DNA of 64,000 nucleotides from Platycnemis pennipes (GCA_933228895.1 OW121846.1:81666064-81730063); one strand, 5' to 3'. Shown: positions 40,506-52,481, counted from the stretch's first letter. Numbers and translations are program-made. The notes: generated from the letters alone by a model not told the origin.

Positions 40506-41314
40506 ACATTTACCAAGCATACCGTGAAGTGCACCCATCCTCCCTGGTAAACTGGGACTTCTTAATCCAAGCTTTTTGCATAAAATGAATACATTTATGG
40601 TGGGGAATGAATCACAATTCATGAATTCTGTTTTCTTTGATGAAGGAAACTACCCTATTCTCTGCTTTTGTATCTCTGCATTTTCCTTTGTATGTTTTTT
40701 CTTCACCTTCATTTCATACATTTTCAGGGAGAAGCTTAAATTTATATTTCTGCTGTCAATGGTAAAGCTGAGAACTTAAATATTTAGCCGAGTTATATGA
40801 ACATATATAGCAAATAAAGTTAATACGATAAAATTTAATAATAAAGCAAATAAATCAAATTTCAAAGGGACAATTCAACCTGTAATCCAGTTTACTGGCA
40901 TTGCACATCTGGAAACTCATTTAGTCTTTATTCCTTGTCTGATGTGGATATTTAAATGATGAAAATCATGGTAATTTTCCATAAACTACCCGAAGCAAAA
41001 AATATTTTGTGTGTTGGTAAATACTTAATCCTTTTTCTGCATGTTAGCAGTAAAAACTTCACTCTGAAATTATGTTCAACGCATGGGTATATTTTGCTGG
41101 AAGAGTGACTAAGAAAAGTGTGCTCTTTCATCATAGAAGGATAAAGTCTTTGACAGCGCACATGTGTTGTTTAACAGAAATTTTGTGGTCTAAGAAGATA
41201 TAGATTGTCATTCACCTTCAGTAAGGTGAGGCATTTTGTAAGTATTCCGCCTAATTAAAGAGATCAGTTAACAGTTGTAGTTGAGCATTGACATGCCATT
41301 TCTCATTACAATTA

Positions 41315-42955
41315 CAGTTGAGCACCCTTAATCCGGGAACCCCTAATCCGGGAGCACCTATAATCCGGCAATTTTGCCATGACCAACTATCTGGTACTTG
41401 TGTAAAATGCCGAAACATTTTTAACTGGAACATTGCCTCATAACCTGCCGATATATTATTCTTATATTAATACCGAGATACCATTCTTAACGTTAATTTT
41501 CCCATTTCGAGAATCAGAATAATTTAAACATATTAATTTCTGGTACTTCACCTACACTGGTATTATTCTGGAACTGGAAGTAAACATATAAATTTGACGA
41601 CATCGCCGAGACAGACTACGACTAATTTACAGATCGGCCACTTTCAATGGCGCGCGCATTTTTGATTGACCACTAGACGTAATATGATAAAATTATTGGT
41701 TATATTCTTATATTTCACGCAAAACATGTCTCATCCATACAGTTGTGGCAACAGCACAAAACGTTAACTATCGCAGAAAAAGTGCAAGTTGTGAAAAAGC
41801 TTGACGCCGTTGCATCAGTAAAGCGTTTGACTGAAACATACTAGGTGGGATCTTCAACAATATAGCACATTAAGAAGCTGAAAGAGAAAAATCATCAAAA
41901 TTTCACTGTTAAAGTGACATGAAGAAGTAGATAACCGAGAGAAAAACTATGAAAGAAGATTTAAGTGCTGATTTAGATAGTCTGGTTTCAAATGCGTCGA
42001 AGTGAAGGGCTTAGTTAGTATTTCTGGCCAAATGCTAATGGAGCAGGATAAACTCTTTTTGAAATAGACGTGATCAATCCAAAAGATGTGATTCGGGAAA
42101 TTTCATGTGCAGGCAATAGCATTTCACCGTCCGTTCTAAAAACACGCCTGGTTTAAATTATGGACTGCTTTAAGGTTTGATGTAGACGAAATAATTGGGG
42201 ATTTAAAAAATTTCATGTTTCTGAGGATAAAAATATGATGATGGAGTTTGCAAACATCATCCATAGCCCTGAATTAAAGGAAATGGAATTGGTAAATTTA
42301 GACGAAAGGATAGTTAGCGGCCACGATATTCTCACCACACAACATATCATAGATGATGAAATCATTGAAATGGTAATTAATAACAATAAACTCGCGTGGG
42401 GATGATGATGATCAACCTGAAATTGTTGAAGGAAGACTACTATTGATGATGGTCTTTAAAGAATAATCCAGTCCGGTCGCCTGCGGCGATGTAGTGATGG
42501 GCGGCCGTACACACAACACCCATGCGTTGGCATCACGCTGAATCAACTGATAATAAATCAAGCGCGGTAGGAAATTATGTTACGCAAGGCACACCATAAG
42601 AAATATCAATTTTATACCCTTTTCTAATAACAATATGAAACTTTTACATGTGCAGCTATATACACTATGCTTAGATTCCGTTATTTTCACTCTCTCCGCA
42701 ACTTCGATAATTTTAAATAATAACTTTGTGTGTTAAGAAATCATTTCTTTCTGATTATTCTGAGTAACTCTTTCTACAATAATGTTCAGTAAATGGCAAA
42801 CGAATATATTTTGTTATAAATAATTGACTCCTTTCAATGAAAACATCCCGGGCGTCAGAAATATACCAGTTGCCATGCATGACCCATAGTCCGGCAAAAT
42901 CCCTAATCCAGCATCACTTCGGTCCCGACTGTGCCGGATTAAAGATGTTCAACTG
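41315..42955 (+). mobile_element. Decayed Tigger/pogo DNA transposon
   Basis: TA at 41313-41314 and 42956-42957 flanks inverted ends CAGTTGAGCACCCTTAATCC and CAGTTGAACATCTTTAATCC, followed by more CTAATCCGG words. Inside, 41760-41900 translates as LTIAEKVQVVKKLDAVASVK then RLTET, the CENP-B/pogo N-terminal helix-turn-helix. Words near 42290-42400 (LDERIVSGHDI, IIDDEIIEMV) resemble the acidic C-terminus. The middle is largely missing, so at 1.64 kb this is an internally deleted copy. Confidence 0.88.
41755..42405 (+). pseudogene. Tigger transposase remnant
   Basis: The helix-turn-helix part runs into a stop (ETY followed by TAG at about 41841) and later stops. The region corresponding to the DDE catalytic domain was not recognised between 41.95 and 42.25 kb. 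Only the N-terminal DNA-binding part and the C-terminal tail remain visible. Confidence 0.7.
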
Positions 42956-43043
42956 TACAGCTGTTCAATAACTACAGATGTCATAAAAGGAGATTAATAC
43001 TTCATGACTGTGTACTTTGTAAAAAGTGAAATGTTATTTTTAG

Positions 43044-43243
43044 GTGTCATTCTGATAAAGAAAGCTGGTGATGGTTCAAAAAAGATTAAGGGTTGCTGGG
43101 ATTCTATCCATGTGGTGGAAGTTCAAGAGAAGTCGAGTGGAAGAAGCGCACACTACAAGTTAACTTCCACTGCCATGTTATGGCTACAAACCAACAAAGA
43201 TGGCTCGGGTACAATGAACCTCGGAGGAAGTTTGACCCGTCAG
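43044..43243 (+). CDS. cpb: F-actin capping protein beta, coding exon 4
   Basis: This 200-bp exon follows acceptor TTTTTAG and ends before donor GTGAGT. It encodes [20 protein letters not shown], then [20 protein letters not shown] and [11 protein letters not shown]. This is the central beta-sheet region of capping protein beta, with the diagnostic [13 protein letters not shown] and [11 protein letters not shown] strings. The phase is exact on both sides. Flanking introns 3 (6.9 kb) and 4 (6.9 kb) are full of DNA transposons. Confidence 0.96.
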
Positions 43244-43324
43244 GTGAGTTCTCTGTCCAGTTGCATCCCCATAATTTTTTAGAATTCGTCATTGAATGCT
43301 ATTGTTATTGATTTACCGTTTAAT

Positions 43325-43740
43325 TTATGCTGTTAGCTTTTGCATCACAATTGCATAAATTGTTATCTTCATGTGCTTCTTCAAATTGACACAGAAAAGC
43401 ACTCTGCATATTTCTTTGCTTTTTCCCCCCTCCATGACATGATTGGCTTCTAAATGGCAGATTTCTCTCAGGAAGCAAGTTAGAAAACACTCCTGCCTCA
43501 TCAGCATTAACAATGTCTCAGCAGTAGCTTGTTACACACATCTTCAATGTTTTGAGATTGCACCGCACTTTAAACTTTTGAAGCCATCCATTTGATTCTT
43601 GAAAATTTTCAATTCCCATGTTCACTGCTATGCCTCTTGCCTTTTCTGTCGAGTACATCCAGATATGGGAATATTTCTGGCTCTACCTTCCATCAACCAA
43701 TCAAATATGTGCTCATCTAACTGTTCACTTTTCACTGCCT
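43325..43740 (-). pseudogene. Second Tigger transposase remnant, minus strand
   Basis: On the minus strand, with frameshifts, the words ARGIAVNMGIENFQESNGWL and QKFKVRC are followed by ADEAGVF-like, LPERNLPFRS-like and GGGKSKEICRVLFCVNL. This order (HTH_Tnp_Tc5-type block, then NADETG and GKKSKERITVLLCCN blocks) is that of Tigger transposases. It is a different piece from the element at 41.3-42.95 kb, because it includes the start of the DDE domain which that copy lacks. No terminal repeats were located. Confidence 0.65.
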
Positions 43741-44189
43741 GAGATTTTTTATTTATAACCTTCAATGTGCAGCTACTTCAGTTTATTTACATTTAAAAAA
43801 AATGGATATCAGGGTGGATGGTGGTATTCTAAACATCTAAGCTAAGTCTATTTTTTGCTTCCCCTTATCAATGGGTAGGAAAATTGCTAATTTAGTTTCA
43901 GTTGTTTCCAGCTGCCTCTTTTTTAAGATTTTCATGTCCATCATGGGCCTAAAATTTATCATGTAATTTACGTTCGTGTGTATTTTTACTTGCAAATATT
44001 TAAAAATTGACAGAAAATTAACAAATTAAAAAAGTTAAGCACATTCATAATATGTATAAGACCATCAAATAAATAAATGGTAATTTCAATGCAGAAGTTA
44101 GGCTTATTTCACAGATCGTCTTTAGCTACAAAAATGGGACTCTAATAACAAATAATGTTGGATATGGGGGGATGGCAGTAATTGTTTAA

Positions 44190-44329
44190 CCCTTTCACTG
44201 CTGTGAACGTACCTAGTACGATTGCACGGTAGGCTTCTGTGAACGTACTTTTTCGTTCTCATGTAGAGCTTTCACTTTTGCGCCGAATGTGACGAGTAGG
44301 TTTCCGGAGAGTGTGCCGCAGCGAAAGGG
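44190..44329. mobile_element. 140-bp piggyBac-like MITE with TTAA target duplication
   Basis: TTAA (44186-44189 and 44330-44333) flanks inverted ends CCCTTTCACTGCTGTG and CCCTTTCGCTGCGGCA. The interior contains GAACGTAC twice and is GC-rich for the region. It is non-coding. Confidence 0.82.
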
Positions 44330-44637
44330 TTAAGAATGATGGAGTTACAATTCACAGTCAAGATAGTATAATAAACAGACGACTGCCGTGAGACGCAAGC
44401 ATGGAAATAAATGCAATGTAATTTTCTAAGGGTACAGTCGCAACAATATCAAGATTTCTTGGAGAACTGACAATAAAATGAAGTCAGAATAGGCTAAATT
44501 CCACTTAAAATATCATTTGAACCCTAAAGTATAACAAATCTTCAAATTCAGGTATAATAGCTGTGTCAGATGGCCATCTTGTACGTGGGTATGAAGGAGT
44601 TCATCTGAGACGATTACAGTTAAACTATATATTTATA

Positions 44638-44719
44638 TTGGCCGATATATTAGCCCACTGCACTTTTCACCCAAAATGCAAAGCCCAATATATTTGCCTG
44701 CCACACTAAGAGGGTTAAC
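44638..44719. repeat. 82-bp GGCCGAT repeat, copy 3
   Basis: Contains TTGGCCGATATATTAGCCCA, CACTTTTCACCC, AAGCCCAATATATTTGCCTG and the end AGAGGGTTAA. The conserved GGGTTAA end resembles a piggyBac-type TTAA terminus. Confidence 0.65.
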
Positions 44720-46824
44720 GTCTCCCAAACTTACTGATTTTTCAGAATATCTTTCTTGTGCATTTGGTGTTTTTTGGTCATGTTTGGTCTAAGAGCATAA
44801 TACTTAAAAAAAGTAATCACCTTCACGATGAGTAGGTTAGCTGACGTTTTGGCAACAGTGGGCTTAGTAAATATCACCTCTTGGTCAGATGCAAAACAGA
44901 GGTGTGAATTTTGAATCGAGGACTTTAGGGTCTAGATTTTATTGGGTAAAGGAAGAGGCAAGGAGAATTAAGTTTAGGGTTGATATCAGTCATGTCAGAA
45001 AGGGGCTACGGGGTAAAGAAAGAGGTAGAACGTCAAATACCATGCTGCTTAGTATGAAAACGTAAGTAGATGGTGTCAATTACTTCGAGACTATTCTGCA
45101 CAGTTTGGCTCTGCTACTTTGGACAGGTTTACAACATCAGTTTTGCCTCACATACTAGTCCACATTGAAAAATAATATGTCCTATGTAACCTCACAATTT
45201 TATTATATTTGATTTGGAAAGGCAGTGTTTGGAAATTTTACTGGCAGCATTAATTCTTTCTTGCTATAAAAGTCCTTCAAAAGGACTGTACATGGACTCC
45301 AGCATGTATTAGACCGGTCTCATTGGCCTTTAGTGAGGAGGGTGAAGTTCGCCCCGTGGTTCTTGTTAATATTAGGGAAAAGAGAATATTGCAGTAATGT
45401 CATGACATAGCTATCTAAGGATGAACGTAACAATCATGAATGCGGTTGGCTTGTTGATGAGAGGATACAGGGCTCCTTACTCTTGTGATCTCATTTTTGT
45501 AGCCATTGAATATCTTTATGGGATCAGTAAATGGCTGTTACGCGTGGAAACTCTCTGAATCTCCTTCATGTTAAATTTCATCAATCTGTTAGTGGTTGAG
45601 CACCATTGTTATTGGTTTCTATTATTTGTGTTATTTGCTGCCTGGGACAAACAGGTACGTAATGTGCTTGCTTGCAAATCAGAAGCTTGCAGACATGAGT
45701 CATCTCTCAGTCATGGTGTTTATGTTTAACTCTTGCATCTTATCTCCAGGGAAAATTAATCACTAGTCAAGAGTGATTTCTTGGGCTCCGAGAGGTATAT
45801 AGGTTGTAACTCCTGTTCACATTCCAAAAAAGTTTTGAGTATTGAAAATCTCCGAGGTCACCATGTCATTCATGGATGATGTGAATCAATTATAAATTCA
45901 GGCATAGCAAACACTGCTGACAAGTTAAATAAAGTATTTTCATTATGAGAGAAATGATATTATTACAAATGTTAATGACTATGTTAGTATCACTTAAATT
46001 TTTGGAAGTTTTCCAGTACCTGACGTAAAATATATGGAAAAATCACAATAGTCCTCACTACCCATTTAGTGAAGAACCGGAATCATTAAATCCACAGTAC
46101 AGCATGCTGCATTTCACTGCAGTGGGGTCCTGTAGGGGAGGTATCAATCTAAAGGATTGCATGGATTGGAAAACATAATGGTTTCTGAAAGGCATGGCAT
46201 GCTGCTTCACTCATTCCAGATGGCACTTGTGGCAGGGTCATTCCATGTCAATTCATCCAGAAAAATGAAGTTTTGACACCCACCGACTCAGATTTCGATG
46301 AAACTTGGCATGATTTATCTTTTCGTGTAGATATGAAAGAATCCAAAGTTTTTATTCTCTATCTCAACTGGTTTTGTTTTTACAGCCATTTAAGATGTAG
46401 GTGTAACTGCAGTTTTTCCCTCCCAGGGGACTCCGTGGGCACTTGTACCTCCAGAGGAAAAAAAATGTTTGCTTCTTATTTATCACTCAATTGTTATAAA
46501 AACTTGCATTTTTATCAAAGAAGCCATGAGGATTCCAGAAAAAATTGAGTTATATTCTCAAAAGTATCATACATTCTCAAAACACTTTCGTTTCCTAAGA
46601 TTTAAGAAAATTTCTTACCCAAAACATGGTTGCATAAAAAATTTAATATCTACCAAAGGCAATATGCTTATAAAGCAAAACTATTTTTTCTCATAATCCT
46701 AAAGATATTTCCCACCACCTCTGAAAATAAAACTCATGGCTTTTTGTGTTGTTCCTGAGATAAAAAATGGTAAGTATAAAATAATGTGCATTTCACTTTT
46801 CTGATAATCAGCATCAGGCCTACC

Positions 46825-47362
46825 TAGAGATGGGTAAATCACCGTAATTTTCAATTGAGGTAAATTACCGTGGTAAATTACAGTAATTATTGAAAATTAC
46901 CGTAATTTTCCAGTAATTTTAGTTTTGAGCTGCAAATCCTTATCAGAGGACTCAAAACAAAATCAAATAGCATTGAGACATAAATGCCGATGCTTATATC
47001 AAACATATCACGACGTTTATCTATTATTACTCATTAAAAAAATTAAAACCAAGTTGGCAGCATCACGCAATTTGCCTCTCTTTTGTCACACTATGAGAAA
47101 TTTTCGTTCCAAAGACATACCTATGCACAATTTGCATTTGTTATTTTACTCTGAATTAATTGGAATTAATCATGGACACGATGTAAACAAAATCGTTTTA
47201 GCTTCTTAATTTATAATATCACCCATTCCAATGGTTTCTTCGTGAGGAAGAAATTTTCTGAAAAAGAACTTTTCTGAAAATTACCGTAATAAATGGTAAT
47301 TCTCAGGGGTGTTGGTAATTTACGAAAAATACCACGGTAATTTACCAAGTTGCCCATCTCTA
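46825..47362. mobile_element. hAT-type MITE nested in the left arm, with 8-bp target duplication
   Basis: The ends are TAGAGATGGGTAAATCACC and, on the complement, TAGAGATGGGCAACTTGG. GGCCTACC flanks both (46817-46824 and 47363-47370). The right arm of the host repeat carries the unoccupied sequence with a single GGCCTACC (complement of about 48598-48605), which proves the insertion. An 8-bp duplication and AGAGATGGG-type ends point to the hAT superfamily. The interior repeats AATTACCGTAATTTT-like words in both orientations. Confidence 0.92.
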
Positions 47363-47841
47363 GGCCTACCTACAATTAGTTAAAAGAAAAAAGCAATAGT
47401 TGTCATAATATTTTTACCAGATTTTCATGATAAATTAGTAAGAAGAATAGTACTGTAGACTTTTTGGAAACACAGGTTCAGTTTGACTACTAAATAGTAA
47501 CGAAATAAAGTGAAACTAATTTCAAGAGAATTTTAAGTGTGATATTTCTACTTACCTTCATTGCAGGAGAGCTGTTGACTGGACTGAACTTTGCAAAACA
47601 TTCCAAAGAATAGAAAATAAAATGAGTGGGACTTAAGTTTCTGAAATTTGTATTTATACACGCGAATTAAAATGTACAGACATTTTACGAACATTAAAAT
47701 ATTTATGAGATTCAGTAGCCATGAGTTTAGTTTGTTTTATGACTCTTTGACCCACTATGTTCTCCAAAACTGCAGTTTACCAGATGCTGAGAATCGAGAT
47801 CTACTCACCCTCTCATTCAATACAGTTCAGACCTAAATTTA

Positions 47842-48115
47842 ATTTCACTCGCTCAGTGGTTCAACCTGAAGGTTGGTTTTGATAGGTGTGAGTAGAACTC
47901 ACCCCATACTAAGCCAATGGCATGTGAAATTCACACATTCAGTGTAGGGGGGCCAGTTCCTTTTCCTGGGCCACCTGCAATTCCCAGAGAAGTTCTGACA
48001 CACAGAAAATCAAATCGCGATAATTTATGGTGGGGGTGTCCAGAAAGGCTCTTGGCCGGGATTTGAACCTGGGACCCTCCAGTCAGTAGGTCACTAGGCC
48101 ACCATAACCCCTCCG
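47842..48115 (-). repeat. tRNA-derived SINE, family B, with target-site duplication
   Basis: On the minus strand the head reads GCGGAGGGGTTATGGTGGCC, with box B GGTTCAAATCC (plus 48059-48069). A body with TAAATTATCGCGATTTGATT follows. A 9-bp direct repeat, CTAAATTTA, flanks it (47833-47841 and 48116-48124). The body does not resemble family A, so it is a separate family. It sits in the spacer between the arms of the long inverted repeat at 46.2-49.2 kb. Confidence 0.85.
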
Positions 48116-50190
48116 CTAAATTTAGCTTATTGCTGCTAAATTGTTTCATTCCAGATTTAATTGTACCCTGAAGTTTTCACTGGTACATTCAAATACGTAA
48201 TGATGCCACTACTACAAATAAAATAAAGTCATTATATACGGGTTGTATTTTAATGTGTGGACTAGATGTTCTTTGACAGAGAGACTATGCATTTTAATTT
48301 GTATATATTGATACAAATTTCAGAAACTTAAGTACCATTCATTTAATTTCCCACTTTGAGATGTTTTGCAAAGTTACCAGTCAACTGCTCTCCTGCAATG
48401 AAGGTAAGTAGAAATATCTTAACACTTAAAATTCTCTAGAGATTTGTTTCACTTTACTTTGAAACTATGTAGTTAGTATTCAAACTGGACCTGTGTTTCC
48501 AAAAATTCTACAGTACGATTCTTCTTACTAATTTATCACGAAAATCTGATCAAAATATTAAGACAACTATTGCTTTTTTCTTTTAACTAATTGTAGGTAG
48601 GCCTCTGATGCTGATTATCAGAAAAGTGAAAAGCACATTTTTTTATATTTAACATTTTTTATCTCAGGAAGAACACAGGAAAACACAAAAAGCCATGAGT
48701 TTTATTTTCAGAGGTGTTGGGAAATGGGAAAATAATCTTAAGGATTATGAGAGAAAATAGTTTTGCTTTATAAGCACATTGCCTTTGGTAGATATTAAAT
48801 GTTTTATGCAACCATGTTTTGGGTAAGAAATTTTCTTAAATCTTAGTAAACGAAAGTGTTTTGAGAATGTATGATACCTTTGAGAATATAACTCAATTTT
48901 TTCTGGAATCCTTATGGCTTCTTTGATAAAACTGCAAGTTTTTATAACAACTGAGTGATAAGTAAGAAGCATACATTTTTTTTTTCCTCCAGAGGTGCTA
49001 GGCTCACGGATTCCTCTGGGAGGGTAAAACTGCAGTTACACCTGCACTTTAAATGGCTGTCAAAACAAAACGAGTTGAGATAGAGAATAAAAACTTTGGA
49101 TTCTTTCATATCTACACGAAAAGATAAATCATGCCAAGTTTCATCGAAATCGGAGTCGGTGGGTGCCATGGCCTGGATGAACTGTTGCGGAATGACCCGG
49201 CAACAATCTTCCCCACTGATCATGTGACTTGATTCAATTTACATTGCTGTTTTATTACAGCATGAGGTTTTAGATTGATTGAAATTCTAACATTCAGTTT
49301 GACGTGTTTTGCGTCGTAATGGATTTGTTTCACATAGTAGAGACAATTTGATTTGGATTATTTGTCAGGTACTACTGTACCTACCGCTCACCTAATTTTG
49401 TGCAGATTTAGTGGTCACTCTCACTCAGTGATCAACACAAAGGTTGGTTTAATTTTCAGGGGTAATGAATTCACCAATATGCTTAAGATATGTGATGTTG
49501 GATCTGTCTTCTCATTATTTCTTACTAACCTCTAGAAAAGGTGAGTTGCGAGTATCAAGTCGGTGTTTTCAAAGCAGGGAATTCGATCATGCTAAGTCAA
49601 AGAAATATGTGGACCAATTATGTTACAGCAAATTTCATGTTAAGCGAGGGTACCTGTATTGACGTATAGAGATTTACTACTTATTTTCTCAGATGTCAGT
49701 TACCACAAAATGCAATATTTTAATTCTGTGTTTATTTTCAGTGATTGAAGGATAAAAATATTCTTGTTCCATGCCCCTTTTTGCTCCAATTATGGTGAGA
49801 TATAATTGTATATGTATACATTGATCCATGCACATTATTGTTCCCCTGAAACACATACACCCATGGCATGTGTGATTCATCTGCCTTGAATTTCTTAATC
49901 AAGTCCTTATTTACAAATGGTCATGTGGCATTCATAATTGTGTAGAACAGTATTTATGGTATTGGCTGGAAATATTGCAGTCGTAAGGAGGAAAGTGGGG
50001 TGTTATACAGTCTAAAGCCATTTCTTTGGTCTTTTAAAGCTTCCTCCTTAATTAGAGGGAAGTAATCATAAAACATAAGATTGTGTTAATAATAATGGTT
50101 TATCTTTGGCAATAGCAGCTGGTTGCTAATGGTGGAAATGAGTTCTTTCAATATTTGTATGATATTAATTTGTCCTCCTTGTACTTGTAG

Positions 50191-50433
50191 GTAGAACAGG
50201 ATGCCAGTGTGAGTGAGGCCTCACCACATATAGCAAACATAGGACGTATGGTTGAAGATATGGAGAATAAAATAAGGAATACCTTGAATGAAATCTATTT
50301 TGGAAAAACTAAAGATATAGTGAACGGCCTTCGCTCTGTTGAGCCATTGGCAGACAAGCAGCAGAAAGCTGCACTCCGACATGACCTTGCTGCAGCTCTG
50401 CAACGGAGGCAGGCAAAGGGGGAGTCTAACTGA
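50191..50433 (+). CDS. cpb: F-actin capping protein beta, last coding exon with stop
   Basis: The exon starts after acceptor CTTGTAG and ends at TGA (50431-50433), giving 80 codons plus stop. It contains [20 protein letters not shown] and [19 protein letters not shown]. It closes with an amphipathic tail, [20 protein letters not shown] then SN, which corresponds to the C-terminal tentacle that contacts actin in this family. The assembled protein is 276 residues, the usual insect length, with no frameshift or internal stop. The C-terminal GESN resembles PESN endings in other insects. Confidence 0.96.
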   Translation, partial: VEQDASVSEASPHIANIGRMVEDMENKIRNTLNEIYFGKTKDIVNGLRSVEPLADKQQKAALRHDLAAALQRRQAKGESN

Positions 50434-50945
50434 TGAGGCAAACAAGGAGAGGGCACAAACTACCTTTTGCCATTTCAGTGCTCTCTCCCAGTATTGCCTG
50501 TGCACAATGGATTGTGTTTGGATTGAAGAAAACAATGAGACGTGAATGGAGGAGGACAGGTGCTAACTTCTCGTTTGGTTGCATCTTCACCTAAGGACTA
50601 CTCCATGCCTCTTAGAAAAGCTGAAGTTTGAATGTGCGATTTTGTACTCTTAACATTATTGCCAATATGTGGTTATTGTATAATAGGTGAGGTTGGTGAT
50701 TGAGAAAGCTGTTGTGTTGATGGAGATACTTGCCCTAAGCATTGAATGTATTGTGGAAGGTATGACTGAATTACATCCTGATATCACAGTTTAATTCACA
50801 GTTGTTGGAAGGTGGTTTAATAAATCCTCTTAAAACTTGGAGGATTGCATACACGAACTGATAAGTTATCATATCTGTTATGGTTGCATAGCTAATCCCG
50901 CAATAGAAAATGATTAACAAATAAAATTATTTTGAATCATACCAT
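50434..50945 (+). other. cpb: Capping protein beta 3' UTR (approximate)
   Basis: The sequence after the stop is non-coding. Two canonical AATAAA hexamers lie at 50819-50824 and 50920-50925; either could direct polyadenylation. The end given here is a guess placed about 20 bases after the second hexamer. No repeat was recognised inside. Confidence 0.55.
50819..50925 (+). promoter_or_regulatory. cpb: Two candidate poly(A) signals of capping protein beta
   Basis: AATAAA occurs at 50819-50824 and again at 50920-50925, about 390 and 490 bases after the stop codon. These are typical distances for a short 3' UTR. AATAAA is frequent by chance in AT-rich DNA, so the assignment rests on position. Confidence 0.5.
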
Positions 50946-52146
50946 TACTTTGTTTTAGTTTATCTAACCTTAATTTCTTAGGATTGAGAAAACTTACATA
51001 AGGTAAGTTGAAATTAATAACACGCAGTTAGTTTTTATTTGTGTTGAGTTTTTATTACTATTTGAAACATCAGTTTGTAATTTAAGTACTGTTGAATGTT
51101 CTTTCATTTCAATGTTTTCATTTTTTGTTCCTACATTGTGAAGCTTTCTTATAAAACGTTTAAAACAGAAACTGATTGTTATGTCAATTTTATGAGTTAA
51201 TAATATTTTATCATCTAATGTTTTCTTTTATAATTTAAAGTGACATTAAATATCTTTCGAATTTTGAATGACTAGTTTAATTTACCAGTGAATCCTTTTT
51301 CAAATGATGTCCAGTATAAGTGCTGTACTCCAATGGAATGTGCATTTGTGCCTGCTTATTTAAATGAAGTGATTCACTCGACAAACAGCATGGCCATGTT
51401 TCTCTGTATGAGTGTGGAGGATACAAATAGTGGATTTGGAAAAGCATGATAGAGCCCAAATACATGCCACACATCTCCCTGTCAGATGTTAAAGCATGAA
51501 TACCTTAAAATGTAAGTTTGTGCAGCATGAACGTATGTGGATCCGAATCTGCATGCCAAACCATTTGGTGGAATGTGTGAATGTCTATGCTTAAAATGAA
51601 AACAATTGTACTTCCGGGAGAAGAATAATTGTTTTCTTCACGTATGATATTACGTAGTTCAATGAAGAAGGTGGTTGGTTACTGGAAGTATAAGCTGGTT
51701 AATAATTTGAGGATAAAATGTGATGATGCTATTATTCCAGAAAACAAGTGTTAGTTTTTTAAGAACCACTATGCAATCAGTGGTAAAATATAGGTTTCCT
51801 TTTCTTCATTGGCATACCATCAGCTTAATAATGTTCCTCATGGGATTCCTCTATGGCTACCAAAAAAAAACCATACTCCTGTGAATCAATTCTGTTCTCC
51901 AAGAGAACTGAATGATTTGCATAGTTTTAGGGTATTCAGAAAACTGGAATGCTTGTGGGGTTATAGTATTTTCAACGATGTGCCTGAAAGAATTGTATTT
52001 ATGATACTGTATATTATTACGCTACATTTATACTTTTGCAGGATATACTCCGTTGCACTGTAGATTGTAGGAGATAACAGCCAAATTTCTGACAGAAGGG
52101 AAATATTAGAACTCTAGTAATTTCTATGACTGAAGCCATATCTGGA

Positions 52147-52481
52147 GGGGATCGGGTTGGTGTGGTGGCTAGAGTACTGGCCTCCCATCCCGAGGGCCCG
52201 GGTTCGATTCCCGGCAGTGGCGGATTTTTCAGTGGAAAACCGGTCCCCAGTTGAGTGTCTAGTGGATGGCATTTCAAGTACAGTACTCCGTCCGTCGGAT
52301 GGGACGTTAAGCCGTGGTCCCCTTGGCGCCTTTCGTTAAGAGCAGGCTAATGCCGACGCCGGGTTTCTCTCCACCCTTCCTCCGTTCCCTAAAACATCCT
52401 ACCATTACCCAATTAGCCACCTATCCTATATGGCGCAAATGACCTCTGCTGTCGGTCGCCTCCCCCTAAATAACCAACCAA
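52147..52481 (+). repeat. tRNA-derived SINE, family A, complete with target-site duplication
   Basis: The 335-bp element is flanked by an 11-bp direct repeat, CCATATCTGGA, at 52136-52146 and 52482-52492. Its head is tRNA-like, with a perfect box B GGTTCGATTCC at 52201-52211. The body contains AAAACCGGTCCCC, GGACGTTAAGCCGTGGTCCC and GCCTTTCGTTAAGAGCA. The 3' end is CTCCCCCTAAATAACC followed by a CCAA-rich tail rather than poly(A). The exact direct repeat shows LINE-assisted insertion and suggests this is the youngest of the three copies. Confidence 0.93.

Larger units (their letters stand above)
36156..43043 (+). other. cpb: Capping protein beta intron 3
   Basis: This 6.9-kb intron carries a pogo-like element (36405-38138), a piggyBac-like element with repeated palindromes (38264-39330), a solo pogo-type right end near 40504 and a decayed Tigger element (41315-42955). 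More than half of the intron is therefore transposon DNA. No host exon was recognised. Confidence 0.8.
46209..49206. mobile_element. Long inverted-repeat (foldback-like) element, arms about 0.93 kb
   Basis: The left arm (46209 to about 47680, with a nested MITE at 46825-47362) is matched in inverted orientation by the right arm (about 48275-49206). Both begin TTGT-GC-GGGTCATTCC and share CCACCGACTC-GATTTCGATG, then a long block translating as DETWHDLSFRVDMKESKVF. Both continue to the inner words TAAGTTTCTGAAATTTGTAT. The spacer contains a SINE at 47842-48115. Clear target duplications were not found. No transposase is visible, so the class is unknown. Confidence 0.85.
43244..50190 (+). other. 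cpb: Capping protein beta intron 4
   Basis: This 6.9-kb intron contains a decayed minus-strand Tigger transposase remnant (43.3-43.7 kb), a 140-bp piggyBac-like MITE (44190-44329) and a GGCCGAT repeat (44.64 kb). It also contains a long inverted-repeat element (46.2-49.2 kb) that itself hosts a hAT MITE and a SINE. The stretches 44.8-46.2 and 49.2-50.19 kb hold nothing recognised. Confidence 0.8.
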
